Source of the DNA: Paenibacillus sp. BSR1-1
Lineage (GTDB): Bacteria; Bacillota; Bacilli; Bacillales; Cytobacillaceae
Assembly: GCF_030403775.1 (NCBI RefSeq)
Contig: NZ_JAQMWQ010000032.1
Location: forward strand, 1-56,701
DNA: 56,701 nucleotides
Reading direction: 5' to 3'
A model generated the notes under the pieces. That model ran no database searches, was not told the origin of the DNA, and was given only the letters and a program-made list of their open reading frames with translations. A program made the translations under genes and the position numbers. Below are positions 17,007 through 26,159 of the stretch, one piece after another. Numbering within the stretch: the stretch's first letter is position 1; the number at the start of each line of letters is the position of its first letter.

Positions 17007-17977
17007 TGAAGCTTTTTTTCCGTGAGCAAATTCTTTTGATTATTTTTTATCTTCTTCAATTATTGGTCATCTCGTTCATTTATTGGCTTGATGGCTATCG
17101 AAATTTGAGGATAAGTTTATATGCTGCTTTCCTTAGTGGCTTCCTATTGATAGGGTATCTCTTCATTCGCTACATGACGAATCGCTCCTTTTATCAACGG
17201 TTGGAAAAACCACTCACATCCATGGAGGACTTTTCAGGTAATCTGCAGCTATCACCCCTGGCAGAAAGCTTACAGCGGCTTCTAAAAAGCCAATTCCGCC
17301 ATTATAAAACGGATTTACATAATTATAAGTACAAGCTCGAAGGCCATATCCAGTTTATCAATCAATGGGTTCATCAAATGAAGACACCATTGTCCGTTAT
17401 CCATTTAATAATTCAGGACGAGGACGACCCGCGATTTACGGCCATTGGCGATGAACTTGATCGGTTAAAAAAAGGGCTCGAGATGGTTCTATATACTGCC
17501 CGCCTTGATACATTCGATAGGGATTTTTATGTTGAGACCCTTGATTTGCAAAAGGTTGTCCGAACGGTCACTTCAAGCCAAAAACGATTATTTATTCGCA
17601 GTCGAGTATTTCCAAGCTTTCAATTTGAGGGGAATTTAAGTGTGGCCACCGACGAGAAATGGCTGTCTTTTGTGTTGACCCAGCTAATAACAAATGCCGT
17701 TCGTTATACAGTCGAAGCGGGACGGAAAGTTTATTTTCATGGTTATCATCGGGGAATGAATGTAATTCTAGAAGTTCGTGATGAAGGTGTGGGAATCCCT
17801 TCCAGCGATTTACCGCGTATTTTTGACCCCTATTTCACAGGCCAAAATGGCCGCAACTTCCAAGAATCAACGGGAATGGGCCTCCACCTCGTCAAACAAA
17901 TATGCGAAAAACTAGGCCACCGCATCGAAATAGAATCCACCCTATACAAAGGGACAATAGTGCGTATCATAATATAG
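17006..17977 (+). CDS. intramembrane-sensing histidine kinase, BceS-like
   Basis: 323 residues. Two helices (about 9-28 and 36-55) with almost no external loop are the hallmark of intramembrane-sensing kinases, which take their signal from the partner ABC permease. The HisKA motif HQMKTPLS has the phosphorylated His123. ATP-binding boxes follow: N-box ITNAVRYT, G1 DEGVGIP, G2 GMGLHLVK. It starts in a TAATG overlap with the regulator. A GGTGTCAGGCACC element begins at the last base of the stop codon and separates it from the ABC genes. Confidence 0.93.
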   Translation: MKLFFREQILLIIFYLLQLLVISFIYWLDGYRNLRISLYAAFLSGFLLIGYLFIRYMTNRSFYQRLEKPLTSMEDFSGNLQLSPLAESLQRLLKSQFRHYKTDLHNYKYKLEGHIQFINQWVHQMKTPLSVIHLIIQDEDDPRFTAIGDELDRLKKGLEMVLYTARLDTFDRDFYVETLDLQKVVRTVTSSQKRLFIRSRVFPSFQFEGNLSVATDEKWLSFVLTQLITNAVRYTVEAGRKVYFHGYHRGMNVILEVRDEGVGIPSSDLPRIFDPYFTGQNGRNFQESTGMGLHLVKQICEKLGHRIEIESTLYKGTIVRIII

Positions 17978-18023
17978 GTGTCAGGCACCACTAGTGTACA
18001 TTTGTCCTTATGTGGTGGACACC
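17977..18023. repeat. REP-like imperfect hairpin (GGTGTCAGGCACC element)
   Basis: GGTGTC and GACACC, then CACCAC and GTGGTG, pair around an AGG bulge to give a long hairpin. The 13-bp core recurs at 39620. It starts at the last base of the kinase stop codon. Its function is unknown; it resembles short palindromes spread between genes. Confidence 0.7.
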
Positions 18024-18041
18024 ATCGTTTTCTTACTAATT

Positions 18042-18096
18042 TGTAAGGTAACTGTAAGTTAAGGAAATGGGAGATGGGCGGGTTTCTCGCTACAAT
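18042..18096 (+). promoter_or_regulatory. activator-dependent promoter of the Bce-like ABC genes
   Basis: Direct repeats TGTAAG at 18042-18047 and 18053-18058 are 11 bp apart, the spacing used by OmpR-type dimers. Downstream, TACAAT (18091-18096) is a -10 with no recognisable -35, as expected for an activated promoter. The regulator encoded at 16308 is the probable activator. Confidence 0.55.
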
Positions 18097-18126
18097 TGGG
18101 TTATCAATAATACAGGGAGTGAGATC

Positions 18127-18897
18127 ATGTCCATCTTGGAAGTGAGACATTTAGAAAAGATTTATGAGGGGAAGGTCGCCCATAAGGCTTTAGACAATAT
18201 CAATTTTTCGATTGAAAAAGGGGAATTTGTTGGGATTATGGGACCGTCAGGAAGTGGGAAAACGACTCTCTTAAACTTAATTGCAACGATCGACCGGCCA
18301 ACCGCCGGTGAAATATTTATCAATGGGAAAAATCCACATGTGTTAAATCGAAAAGAAACGGCGTTATTCAGACGACATGAGCTTGGTTTTGTTTTTCAGC
18401 ATTTTAACCTGCTGGATACGCTAACGGTGGAGGAAAACATTGTCCTGCCGTTAACCCTTGATGGCGAAAGCGTTAAAGAGATGGATAAAAAACTGCAATA
18501 TGTGACGAAAAAACTAGGGATTGACTCTATTTTAAAAAAGAGAACCTATGAAATCTCCGGCGGACAAATGCAGCGAACCGCGATTGCGCGCTCCATCATT
18601 CACAGCCCATCTCTCATTTTGGCCGATGAACCGACGGGGAATCTGGATTCAAAGGCCTCTAAGGATGTCATGGAGACATTTACAGCTATTAACAAAGAGG
18701 AAAAAGCAACAGCTTTAATGGTAACACACGATCCGTTTGCTGCCAGCTATTGCCACCGAGTCATTTTTATTAAGGACGGAAAGCTCTATAACGAAATCTA
18801 CCGTGGTGAGAACCGCCAAGCCTTTTTCCAAAAAATCATGGACATGCTTGCATTGTTAGGAGGGGAAAGCCGTGACCTTTCCGCAGTTCGTTTATAG
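18127..18897 (+). CDS. ABC transporter ATPase, BceA-like
   Basis: 256 residues. Walker A GPSGSGKTT (39-47), signature SGGQMQR and Walker B LILADEPTGNLD mark a MacB/LolD-type ATPase. BceA-type partners remove bacitracin-like peptides from lipid II-cycle intermediates and drive kinase signalling. The ATG at 18127 follows GGGAGTGAG; an in-frame ATG 60 nt upstream lacks an RBS. It overlaps the permease by 26 nt. The actual peptide substrate cannot be read from the sequence. Confidence 0.93.
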   Translation: MSILEVRHLEKIYEGKVAHKALDNINFSIEKGEFVGIMGPSGSGKTTLLNLIATIDRPTAGEIFINGKNPHVLNRKETALFRRHELGFVFQHFNLLDTLTVEENIVLPLTLDGESVKEMDKKLQYVTKKLGIDSILKKRTYEISGGQMQRTAIARSIIHSPSLILADEPTGNLDSKASKDVMETFTAINKEEKATALMVTHDPFAASYCHRVIFIKDGKLYNEIYRGENRQAFFQKIMDMLALLGGESRDLSAVRL

Positions 18898-20776
18898 AAA
18901 TGTTGTCCGTAATAAACGGACCTATGCCGCTTATTTTTTAAGCAGCGCCTTTTCCGTATTGATTTTCTTTGTATACGCGCTATTCATCTTCCATCCGGAT
19001 ATTAAACAGGGTGTGACGAAAACTGCGGCCATCCAATTAATGACAGCTGCGGAAGTGATAATGTATGTTTTTTCCTTCCTCTTTGTTCTCTATTCTGTCA
19101 GCACGTTTCTCAAATCTCGGAAACGAGAATTCGGTATTCTTATGATGCATGGAATGACAAGGAACCAATTGAACCTTATGGTGTTTTTAGAAAATATGCT
19201 GATTGGTATTGGTGCCATTGTGGTTGGAATTGGTCTGGGGTTAATCACTGGAAAACTATTTTTAATGATAGGGGCGAAAATGATTGGCATCGGTCCACTG
19301 AGATTCTATTTTTCTGAAAAAGCATTGCTGCTGACAACCTTTGCTTTTATCATCCTCTTCTTCTGTATTTCGTTATTCACAACGGCTCTTGTGAGAGTAA
19401 ACAAACTAATCGATTTATTCCAAGCGGGGGAGAAGCCTAAAACAGAGCCAAAGGTATCACCGTTCTTATCATTGCTTTCAGCCGTATTGCTTATTGCCAG
19501 TTATTATTTGGCTGCCACTGCTACCTTGCAGACGCTGATAATCCGGATGCTTCCGGTCATTGCAATGACCATTGTCGGAACGTATTTCTTTTACACCCAG
19601 CTATCCGTGTTCATTACCAAATTACTACAGAAAAACCGTGGACTGTTTTGGAGAAAAACAAATATGATCACCATTTCCTCTCTTCGGTATCGCTTGAAAG
19701 ATAATGCCAGAATGTTTTTCATGGTGACCATCGTATCGACCGTAGCCTTCTGTGCCGTTGGGACACTCGCTTCCATGAATGTGATGAACAGGCAGGTGAA
19801 ACAGGACTTTCCGGCAGAAATCAGTTATCTAGCTAATGATGATCAACCCGTTAACCAGCAGAATTTAGTGCAAATTGAGACGGAGCTTAAGGAAAGAAAG
19901 CTAGAATATACATCCCATCAAATTCCGATAAAATATATAGCAGTTGCATCGTCAACCGATCGATTTACACCAAAGGAAATACCAGTTGTTTCTTTCTCTG
20001 ATTATGAGAAAATAATGACCTCTGCTGGAAATGCTTTTAAGGAAAAACGTCTTGCCGGAAAAGAAGTGCTAGGAATGCGGACAGGATCCTTTAGTAACCC
20101 GGAAGGAGTGACATATACATTAAAACAAGATCATATTAAGCTTCGTCAAAATAAGATGTCCAAAAATACTGTCCTTCCAATGCAGTTAATTTTTTCTGAA
20201 GGTCTTGTTATTAGTGATGAACTATTTGAAAAAGTAACTCCGGAAAATACTAAAATATATACTGGCTTTTATACTAGTGACCTTAAAAAAACATCCGGCA
20301 TTGGTGAGAATCTCGTCGAGCATGGCATGAAGTTTTATTCTGATAAAGGCCCTTACTCGATGTCAGTCAGCGGGACTATTTATGAAAATCAAATGAGTAT
20401 GTACAAGATGATGCTATTCGTTGCGTTACTGATTGGGGCCGTCTTCTTTATTGCAGCAGGAAGCTTCTTATACTTCCGCTTGTATGCCGATTTGGATTAC
20501 GATAGACGCCATTATTTAACGATTACAAAGGTTGGCTTAACAAATCAGGAGCTGAACAAAATTGTAACTCGTCAGCTCTCACTGCTTTTCTTTGTTCCTA
20601 TTTTAGTGGCCTTCTTGCATAGTGTCTTTGCTTTCATGGCCCTGCAAAGCTTGTTCTCCTTATCGATTGCAAAAGAGATTGTCATCGTCCTAGCAAGTTT
20701 CTTAATCGCGCAATTCATTTATTTCTTCTTAATTCGTTTCCGTTATTTACGAAACTTAAAGAAAACCTTGGTTTAA
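18872..20776 (+). CDS. ABC transporter permease, BceB-like (FtsX domain)
   Basis: 634 residues with about ten helices: four by residue 170 (including YAAYFLSSAFSVLIFFVYAL and VLYSVSTFLKSRKREFGILM, the FtsX signature), more at about 195-250 and 285-305, then a soluble external domain of roughly 200 residues (about 310-510) before the last helices. That large loop is the peptide-sensing domain in BceB proteins. The start is GTG at 18872 behind GGAGGGG, inside the ATPase gene. It closes the regulator-kinase-ATPase-permease module and ends at a strong terminator. Confidence 0.93.
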   Translation: MTFPQFVYRNVVRNKRTYAAYFLSSAFSVLIFFVYALFIFHPDIKQGVTKTAAIQLMTAAEVIMYVFSFLFVLYSVSTFLKSRKREFGILMMHGMTRNQLNLMVFLENMLIGIGAIVVGIGLGLITGKLFLMIGAKMIGIGPLRFYFSEKALLLTTFAFIILFFCISLFTTALVRVNKLIDLFQAGEKPKTEPKVSPFLSLLSAVLLIASYYLAATATLQTLIIRMLPVIAMTIVGTYFFYTQLSVFITKLLQKNRGLFWRKTNMITISSLRYRLKDNARMFFMVTIVSTVAFCAVGTLASMNVMNRQVKQDFPAEISYLANDDQPVNQQNLVQIETELKERKLEYTSHQIPIKYIAVASSTDRFTPKEIPVVSFSDYEKIMTSAGNAFKEKRLAGKEVLGMRTGSFSNPEGVTYTLKQDHIKLRQNKMSKNTVLPMQLIFSEGLVISDELFEKVTPENTKIYTGFYTSDLKKTSGIGENLVEHGMKFYSDKGPYSMSVSGTIYENQMSMYKMMLFVALLIGAVFFIAAGSFLYFRLYADLDYDRRHYLTITKVGLTNQELNKIVTRQLSLLFFVPILVAFLHSVFAFMALQSLFSLSIAKEIVIVLASFLIAQFIYFFLIRFRYLRNLKKTLV

Positions 20777-20815
20777 CGAATACACCGTTCAGATTTCCTG
20801 AACGGTGTATTCGTA
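20777..20815. terminator. bidirectional terminator between convergent genes
   Basis: A perfect 16-bp stem (CGAATACACCGTTCAG and complement) with loop ATTTC, between the BceB-like gene and the second MMPL gene. Confidence 0.9.
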
Positions 20816-20824
20816 TTCATATAA

Positions 20825-23035
20825 TCAAAATCTATAGGTGATTTCTTGAGGTATACCCTGTTTTTTTACTAAAAGTAAAATGGAAGGCAGCAGCATGCCG
20901 CGCACTAAGAACGTATCCATTAACACCCCTAAAGCCATCGTTACCCCAAATAAGAATAGCTCTTGAAGCGGCTGTGTCATTAACACGGCAAAAGTTGCAG
21001 CGAGGATGATCCCTGCTGAAGAAATAACGCCACCTGTTAAGGCTACTCCGTTTCCAACTGCTTGATTCCAAGAAAACTTTAGCGCTTCTTCCTTAATACG
21101 TGATACCAGCATGATATTGTAATCCACGCCGAGTGCAACCATAAAGACAAATGCGTAGACCGGCAATCGATAACTGATTGAGTCAAACCCAAGGATATTA
21201 TGGAAGAAAATCCAGCCGAAGCCTAGGGTCGCTGCAAACGACAATAGAATGGTAGCCATCATTAAAAGCGGTAAGAGGATGGAACGGGTTTGCAGCGCTA
21301 GCATGAATGTAATTAACACGGTAACAAGGGAAAAGAGAATAATCGTATCCCGTTGATTCATCGCCCGAATATCCAATTGTTCTGCTGTTTGGCCGGCAAA
21401 GTGTAAATGATAGCTGTTTGTTGCAAGACCGCTTTCGCTAAGGATTTTCCCTGTTTGATTACGGAGTTTTTGAACAGTTTTTAGCGCCCCCTTATCATAT
21501 GGATTATCTTTTAAAATCAACTGCAATTTAAATGTCCGTTTATTTTCCCCAATAAACCCGTCTGGCAGCTTTGTGCGGTCCTTAAGGTTTGCATCTGTCA
21601 GTTCTTGGCTGATGGAATCCACCCCATTGACCGCTTTTAAGTTCTCCTCAAGCGTTTTGACACTTTTTAAAAATTTCTCATCTAATACCATGCTTTCATC
21701 GCTTGTTAAAATAACCGTTACGGGGGCTAATTGCCCTGCCGGGTAGTGCTTTTCCAATAATTCAAAGCCCTGGCGTGAGGAAAGCTCCTCCGGAAATGAC
21801 TTCATAATATTAAAAGAGTATTGAATCGATGTGGTATTTAGCGCGCCGGCAAGCAGTACGATTAACAAGATCGCAGTTATGACGGCGGGATGTTTCATGA
21901 CCTGTTTGCTAACCTTATTCCAAAAGCCTGCTTTCGTTTTTTCATCTGTACTCGGAATAAAGGGCCAAAAGGCTTTTCGCCCCATTAAAGCAAAGATACT
22001 TGGTATTAAGGTTAATCCGGCAATGAGAATAAAGACTATTGCTACTGAAAAAACAGGAGCAAAGTGATTATATGGCATAAACACAGTGGCGAATAGAGTT
22101 AACACTGATAAAAGGACTGTACCGCCGCTAAATAAAATGGGTTCTGAGACATGGTGAATCGCCTCCTCCATGGCGCTATATTTGGAGGAGTAGTTTTTTA
22201 GCTCTTCACGATAACGGGAGAAAATAAACAAGCTGTAATCGGTTAACACGGCAAACAAAAGAACAAGCATGATGGATATAGCTGAACTATCAAGAACAAA
22301 CCAATCCTGTTTTCCTGCAAACCCTAATACCCGGTCCACAGTCTGGTACACGATCGCTGCAATTATTAAAGGAGTTAGTGCTAATAAGGGAGAGCGGTAA
22401 ATGACTAATAATAAAACAAAGATCAATAAAATGGTTCCCAGCATTAAAACAAAGTCAGCATTTTTAAAAATAGATATGGTATCTGAAGAAATACCAGCAG
22501 GTCCAGTGATTTCTGTCTGTAGGGATCCTAATTTTAATTGTTTCAGTTTGTCATTCATGGCCTTAATTATTTCATTGGCATCCTTTGAATCCGTGCCCTC
22601 TTTTAAAGTGAAATTGAGGAGCAAGGTTGTTCCATCCTTTGAAAACATTTGATCCTGCAACAGTTTAGGGAACTGGTGAAAGGGCAGCGAGCTTTCTATT
22701 TTTGAGGGTTTTTTGGTGGAACTAAGCCATTGGCTGACTTCGATTATCTTTTGTCGATCTTTATCATTTATTTTTTCGGCGCGATGAAAGACTAGTATTC
22801 CAGTTAGCCCTTCCTTAGAAGGAAATTGTTGTTTTATGATTTGGTCGGCAATGGCGGAAGGGGTATCATTCTTCACGCTTCCTTCCTTGCTGCTTACAGA
22901 ATACTGTTTTGAGGACGGTGCGAGTGTGCTTAATAATATAACAGCGGCAATCCAAATGAAAAGAACCACTTTGGCCCCGCGTTTACTGCTTGAAAATTTC
23001 ACTAAACTTTGTAACGGATTCATCATCCAATTCAA
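20825..23035 (-). CDS. second MMPL-family (YdfJ-like) transporter
   Basis: 736 residues, organised like the transporter at 11538: helix near 20-38, external loop (NDTPSAIADQIIKQQFPSKE), bundle with TDYSLFIFSRYREE, second loop (YSFNIMKSFPEELSSRQGFE) and bundle with VDYNIMLVSRIKEE. Shared blocks such as ISSAGIILAATFAVLMTQP show the two genes are paralogues. No regulator gene or clear operator is adjacent, unlike the first copy. It faces the Bce-like module across a shared terminator. The substrate is unknown. Confidence 0.92.
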   Translation of the reverse strand: MNWMMNPLQSLVKFSSSKRGAKVVLFIWIAAVILLSTLAPSSKQYSVSSKEGSVKNDTPSAIADQIIKQQFPSKEGLTGILVFHRAEKINDKDRQKIIEVSQWLSSTKKPSKIESSLPFHQFPKLLQDQMFSKDGTTLLLNFTLKEGTDSKDANEIIKAMNDKLKQLKLGSLQTEITGPAGISSDTISIFKNADFVLMLGTILLIFVLLLVIYRSPLLALTPLIIAAIVYQTVDRVLGFAGKQDWFVLDSSAISIMLVLLFAVLTDYSLFIFSRYREELKNYSSKYSAMEEAIHHVSEPILFSGGTVLLSVLTLFATVFMPYNHFAPVFSVAIVFILIAGLTLIPSIFALMGRKAFWPFIPSTDEKTKAGFWNKVSKQVMKHPAVITAILLIVLLAGALNTTSIQYSFNIMKSFPEELSSRQGFELLEKHYPAGQLAPVTVILTSDESMVLDEKFLKSVKTLEENLKAVNGVDSISQELTDANLKDRTKLPDGFIGENKRTFKLQLILKDNPYDKGALKTVQKLRNQTGKILSESGLATNSYHLHFAGQTAEQLDIRAMNQRDTIILFSLVTVLITFMLALQTRSILLPLLMMATILLSFAATLGFGWIFFHNILGFDSISYRLPVYAFVFMVALGVDYNIMLVSRIKEEALKFSWNQAVGNGVALTGGVISSAGIILAATFAVLMTQPLQELFLFGVTMALGVLMDTFLVRGMLLPSILLLVKKQGIPQEITYRF

Positions 23036-23148
23036 CTCCCATTCAAGATTTGATTACAGCTTAAGCTTTGATTGTGAATGGAATATGAATAAAAGATTAA
23101 AAGTGGTTTTTGTGAAAATTGGAGTGGAAAATTTTAATAGAGGAGGAC

Positions 23149-23304
23149 TATGGGACAAAATAGAAAGGAAGTCGAATTGAAATGTCCCATGGGCGAACTC
23201 TATGGGACAAAATAGAAAGGAAGTCCAAGTGAAATGTCCCATAGGAGGGCTCTATGGGACAAAACATGCAAAGAACCTGACTAAAGTGTCCTATACAATG
23301 CCAT
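23149..23304. repeat. three tandem 52-bp hairpin repeats, GGACAAAA family 2
   Basis: Units start TATGGGACAAAA at 23149, 23201 and 23253, exactly 52 bp apart. Each has TGTCC 31 bp after GGAC, the same geometry as the array at 1175, but the stem extension differs (CTATGGGACA with TGTCCCATAG). The array fills the gap between the MMPL and NERD genes. Confidence 0.9.
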
Positions 23305-23312
23305 AATGCTCT

Positions 23313-24218
23313 TTATTCATATAGAACCCATCGACGATCCCCAATAATATTAAAGTTTTTCCTAAGAATCCTGCTTATTCGTTTCCTTGACTCAAAAACT
23401 TGGCACCAGTCTAAAACCGCGCTAGTGGTAATTTTCATCTCCGGAAAAAGAAGCCTCAACTCCTCCACACACCTCAATACCGCGGCTTCAACCAGCTCTT
23501 CGTGGCCACACCCACCACACACACATTTCTGACCACAGACAAAAATCGAAAAGGAATGGCACAATGCACAAATAATACCCTTTCGCATCCAATTATATTG
23601 ATAGGGCGGCAGCCTTGGATAAGGAGGTTCTTTAATATGCAGTGACATTAATTTGTCAGCCAGCTTCACATGTTTGCCATTTACTTTTGATGGCAACATG
23701 TCCAATTTTCTCATATAGCTATTGACCTTTGTCGGTAAAATAATGGGATCGTGTCGAGAGGCTTGATATAGGGTAAACTCGGGATTGATATGAACAACCC
23801 AGGGTTCGATAGGCATATAAAGTCCAAGACTTTGGAGTAATTGGCGGAGTAAAGATGAGCTTCGCTGCAACTGGATTAGTGGATTCTTACGTTCGCTTCC
23901 GTTTATGTAATAAAACCTTCCGTTTTCATAATAGTATTCACCTTCAAGGTTTTTAATTTCGTTCATGAAAATCTTTGGCTGCGAAATAACCAATGAATCA
24001 ATTTGGAATTTAGTATTGTTGACCTCTAACAGCAGCCCATTTGAAATCAAACATTCGCACCCAAGCATTTCTGTTAAAGAATTAAACTTCATCTCACCAT
24101 CATAGCCTTTTTTAAGGCTTAAATACTTGTTCTTGGCATCCAAAGGTAAGTCCATTCTCGTGTTTAAAATGCCTAGAGCAATTAATTCAGCTGTTTTCGT
24201 AAGGGGCTTTTTAACCAT
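23313..24218 (-). CDS. NERD-domain protein with a C-terminal zinc-binding segment
   Basis: 301 residues. The nuclease-related (NERD) domain covers about 30-150, with GYDGEMKF, FQIDSLVI and the E-x-K catalytic-like NEIKNLEGE. A cysteine cluster near 220-240 (CALCHSF, then CGQKCVCGGCGH) looks like a zinc ribbon. A basic helical tail ends the protein (RKRISRILRKNF). A role on nucleic acid is inferred; no substrate is known. The ATG at 24218 has AAAGG 9 nt upstream; an ATG at 24227 directly abuts it. Confidence 0.85.
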   Translation of the reverse strand: MVKKPLTKTAELIALGILNTRMDLPLDAKNKYLSLKKGYDGEMKFNSLTEMLGCECLISNGLLLEVNNTKFQIDSLVISQPKIFMNEIKNLEGEYYYENGRFYYINGSERKNPLIQLQRSSSLLRQLLQSLGLYMPIEPWVVHINPEFTLYQASRHDPIILPTKVNSYMRKLDMLPSKVNGKHVKLADKLMSLHIKEPPYPRLPPYQYNWMRKGIICALCHSFSIFVCGQKCVCGGCGHEELVEAAVLRCVEELRLLFPEMKITTSAVLDWCQVFESRKRISRILRKNFNIIGDRRWVLYE

Positions 24219-24376
24219 ATGCCACATCCTTTCACAAACATTTTATAAAAAAATACCCCCACTCTTCGATTAAAATCATGAATGTTTTGTTACGATTCAG
24301 AAAATTCTTGACACGAATGAGAGCTGAATGTTATTATTTTCCTTCGCGACAAAAATAGAAGGAGGCGAATCCAAAG

Positions 24377-25354
24377 TTGATCCAATTAAAAGGCATAAGC
24401 AAGTCCTATAAAGTCGCTAAGCGCCAAACGGGACTCCGGCAGGCGGCGAAAGCCCTTTTCCGCCAGGAACACACTATTGTCGAAGCGCTTAAAGACATCT
24501 CATTTACCATAAACCCCGGTGAAATTGTCGGCTATATCGGTCCAAATGGGGCAGGCAAATCAACAACCATCAAAATCATGAGCGGGATATTGGTGCCTGA
24601 CACTGGAACTTGCACGATAATGGGGTATACTCCTTGGAAAGATAGAACCAAGTATGTAAAAAATATCGGCGTCGTCTTCGGCCAGCGATCACAGCTATGG
24701 TGGGACGTTCCGGTAATAGACTCATTTGAACTCCTTAAGGATATTTATAAAGTTCCGCAGCAAGAATATAAAACTACCACAGACCTGCTTATCGAAACGC
24801 TTGAACTGCAAGAAATCATCTATTCACCCGTCCGCCAATTAAGCCTTGGGCAGCGGATGCGCTGTGAAATTGCGGCTTCCCTCATACATAATCCAAACAT
24901 CCTATTTTTAGACGAACCAACCATTGGGCTGGATGCTGTTTCAAAAATCGCCGTCCGCCAATTCATCAAAACGATAAATCAAGAAAAAGGAGTAACTGTG
25001 ATTCTCACCACCCACGATATGAATGACATAGAGGCGCTTGCAGAAAGGGTAATCCTAATCGGAAAAGGGAGCCTTTTGTACGACGGCCAATTAGGAGAAT
25101 TAAGAAAGAGGTTTGGCACCAAAAAAATAATTACAGCGGAATATAAACAAAGGGCAAATCCGATTCAAATACCAGGAGCATCCGTTCTTTCATGGTCACC
25201 GGAGCGCGCAGTATTAAGTGTAGACACAGCGAACTTTAAAACATCGGATATTATTACTCATTTAACCACCCAAGTAGAACTGGTAGATGTCACAATCGAA
25301 ACACAGCCTATTGAGGATATCATCGTGCAGCTTTATAAGGAGTATCAAATATGA
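24377..25354 (+). CDS. ABC-2 type exporter ATPase
   Basis: 325 residues. Walker A GPNGAGKST (55-63), signature LSLGQRMRCE, Walker B ILFLDEPTIGLD, and TTHDMND. The insertion after beta-1 (residues 14-36) and VVFGQRSQLWWDVP identify the family of uncharacterised ABC-2 exporters that work with two different permeases, both present next. A C-terminal extension of about 90 residues follows the ATPase core. The start is TTG, 11 nt after GGAGG; no ATG fits. It overlaps the next gene by 4 nt (ATGA). Cargo unknown. Confidence 0.92.
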   Translation: MIQLKGISKSYKVAKRQTGLRQAAKALFRQEHTIVEALKDISFTINPGEIVGYIGPNGAGKSTTIKIMSGILVPDTGTCTIMGYTPWKDRTKYVKNIGVVFGQRSQLWWDVPVIDSFELLKDIYKVPQQEYKTTTDLLIETLELQEIIYSPVRQLSLGQRMRCEIAASLIHNPNILFLDEPTIGLDAVSKIAVRQFIKTINQEKGVTVILTTHDMNDIEALAERVILIGKGSLLYDGQLGELRKRFGTKKIITAEYKQRANPIQIPGASVLSWSPERAVLSVDTANFKTSDIITHLTTQVELVDVTIETQPIEDIIVQLYKEYQI

Positions 25355-26154
25355 GGGTATATCTATCCGTGTTGAAGCTTCGTCTCCTTAATGGCATGCA
25401 GTACCGGTCGGCTGCACTTGCCGGAGTAGCCACCCAATTTTTCTGGGGATTCATGATCATTATGGTGTTTCAAGCATTTTACCAAAATGCCGCTGATACG
25501 CAACCGATTTCCTTAAAAGAACTAATCACCTACATATGGCTGCAGCAAGCATTTCTGGTTTTCGTTACCGTGTGGTTTCGCGATAGTGAGCTGTTTGATT
25601 TAATCACAAGCGGCAATATCGCTTACGAACTTTGCCGTCCATGTGAGCTATATGGATTTTGGTTTGCCAAACTGTTGGCGCAGCGGTTATCAAGCGCTAT
25701 ACTCCGTTGTTTCCCGATCTTAATCTTTTCGTTCTTTTTGCCAAGGCCCTACAACATGACTTTTCCACCAAGTTTATCTGCTTTTCTATTATTCTTAACC
25801 GCTTTAATGCTAGGGTTACTGCTTCTGGTAGCCATCTCCATGTTTCTGTACATATCCGTATTTATAACCATGTCCCCTATGGGGTCGCTGTTGATCTTTG
25901 GTATCCTCGGTGAATTTTTTGCAGGTTTGATTATTCCGGTTCCGTTAATGCCATCCTGGCTCCAGAATATAGCAAATGTGCTTCCGTTCCGCTGGACGGC
26001 TGATTTTCCTTTCAGGGTTTATTCAGGCCATATTCCGCAAAAAGAAGCCCTCATCGGCATTGCTATTCAACTGGTGTATTTGCTAGTTCTTGTTTGGCTG
26101 GGGAGAGTCTCCATGAATCGTATTTTACGGAAAGTCGTCGTACAAGGAGGGTGA
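25351..26154 (+). CDS. ABC-2 type permease, first subunit
   Basis: 267 residues with six predicted helices (near 22-42, 55-75, 105-125, 140-170, 178-198 and 228-250). The motif GNIAYELCRPCELYGFWFAK between helices 2 and 3 is typical of this permease family. It is coupled to the ATPase by a 4-nt overlap, with the second permease beginning 6 nt after its stop. The three proteins presumably form one heteromeric exporter. Confidence 0.9.
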   Translation: MRVYLSVLKLRLLNGMQYRSAALAGVATQFFWGFMIIMVFQAFYQNAADTQPISLKELITYIWLQQAFLVFVTVWFRDSELFDLITSGNIAYELCRPCELYGFWFAKLLAQRLSSAILRCFPILIFSFFLPRPYNMTFPPSLSAFLLFLTALMLGLLLLVAISMFLYISVFITMSPMGSLLIFGILGEFFAGLIIPVPLMPSWLQNIANVLPFRWTADFPFRVYSGHIPQKEALIGIAIQLVYLLVLVWLGRVSMNRILRKVVVQGG

Positions 26155-26159
26155 CCTAT

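Noticed and set aside
24227..24227. Upstream ATG (24227) as start of the NERD protein
   Set aside because: AAAGG abuts it with no spacer, whereas the ATG at 24218 is 9 nt away.
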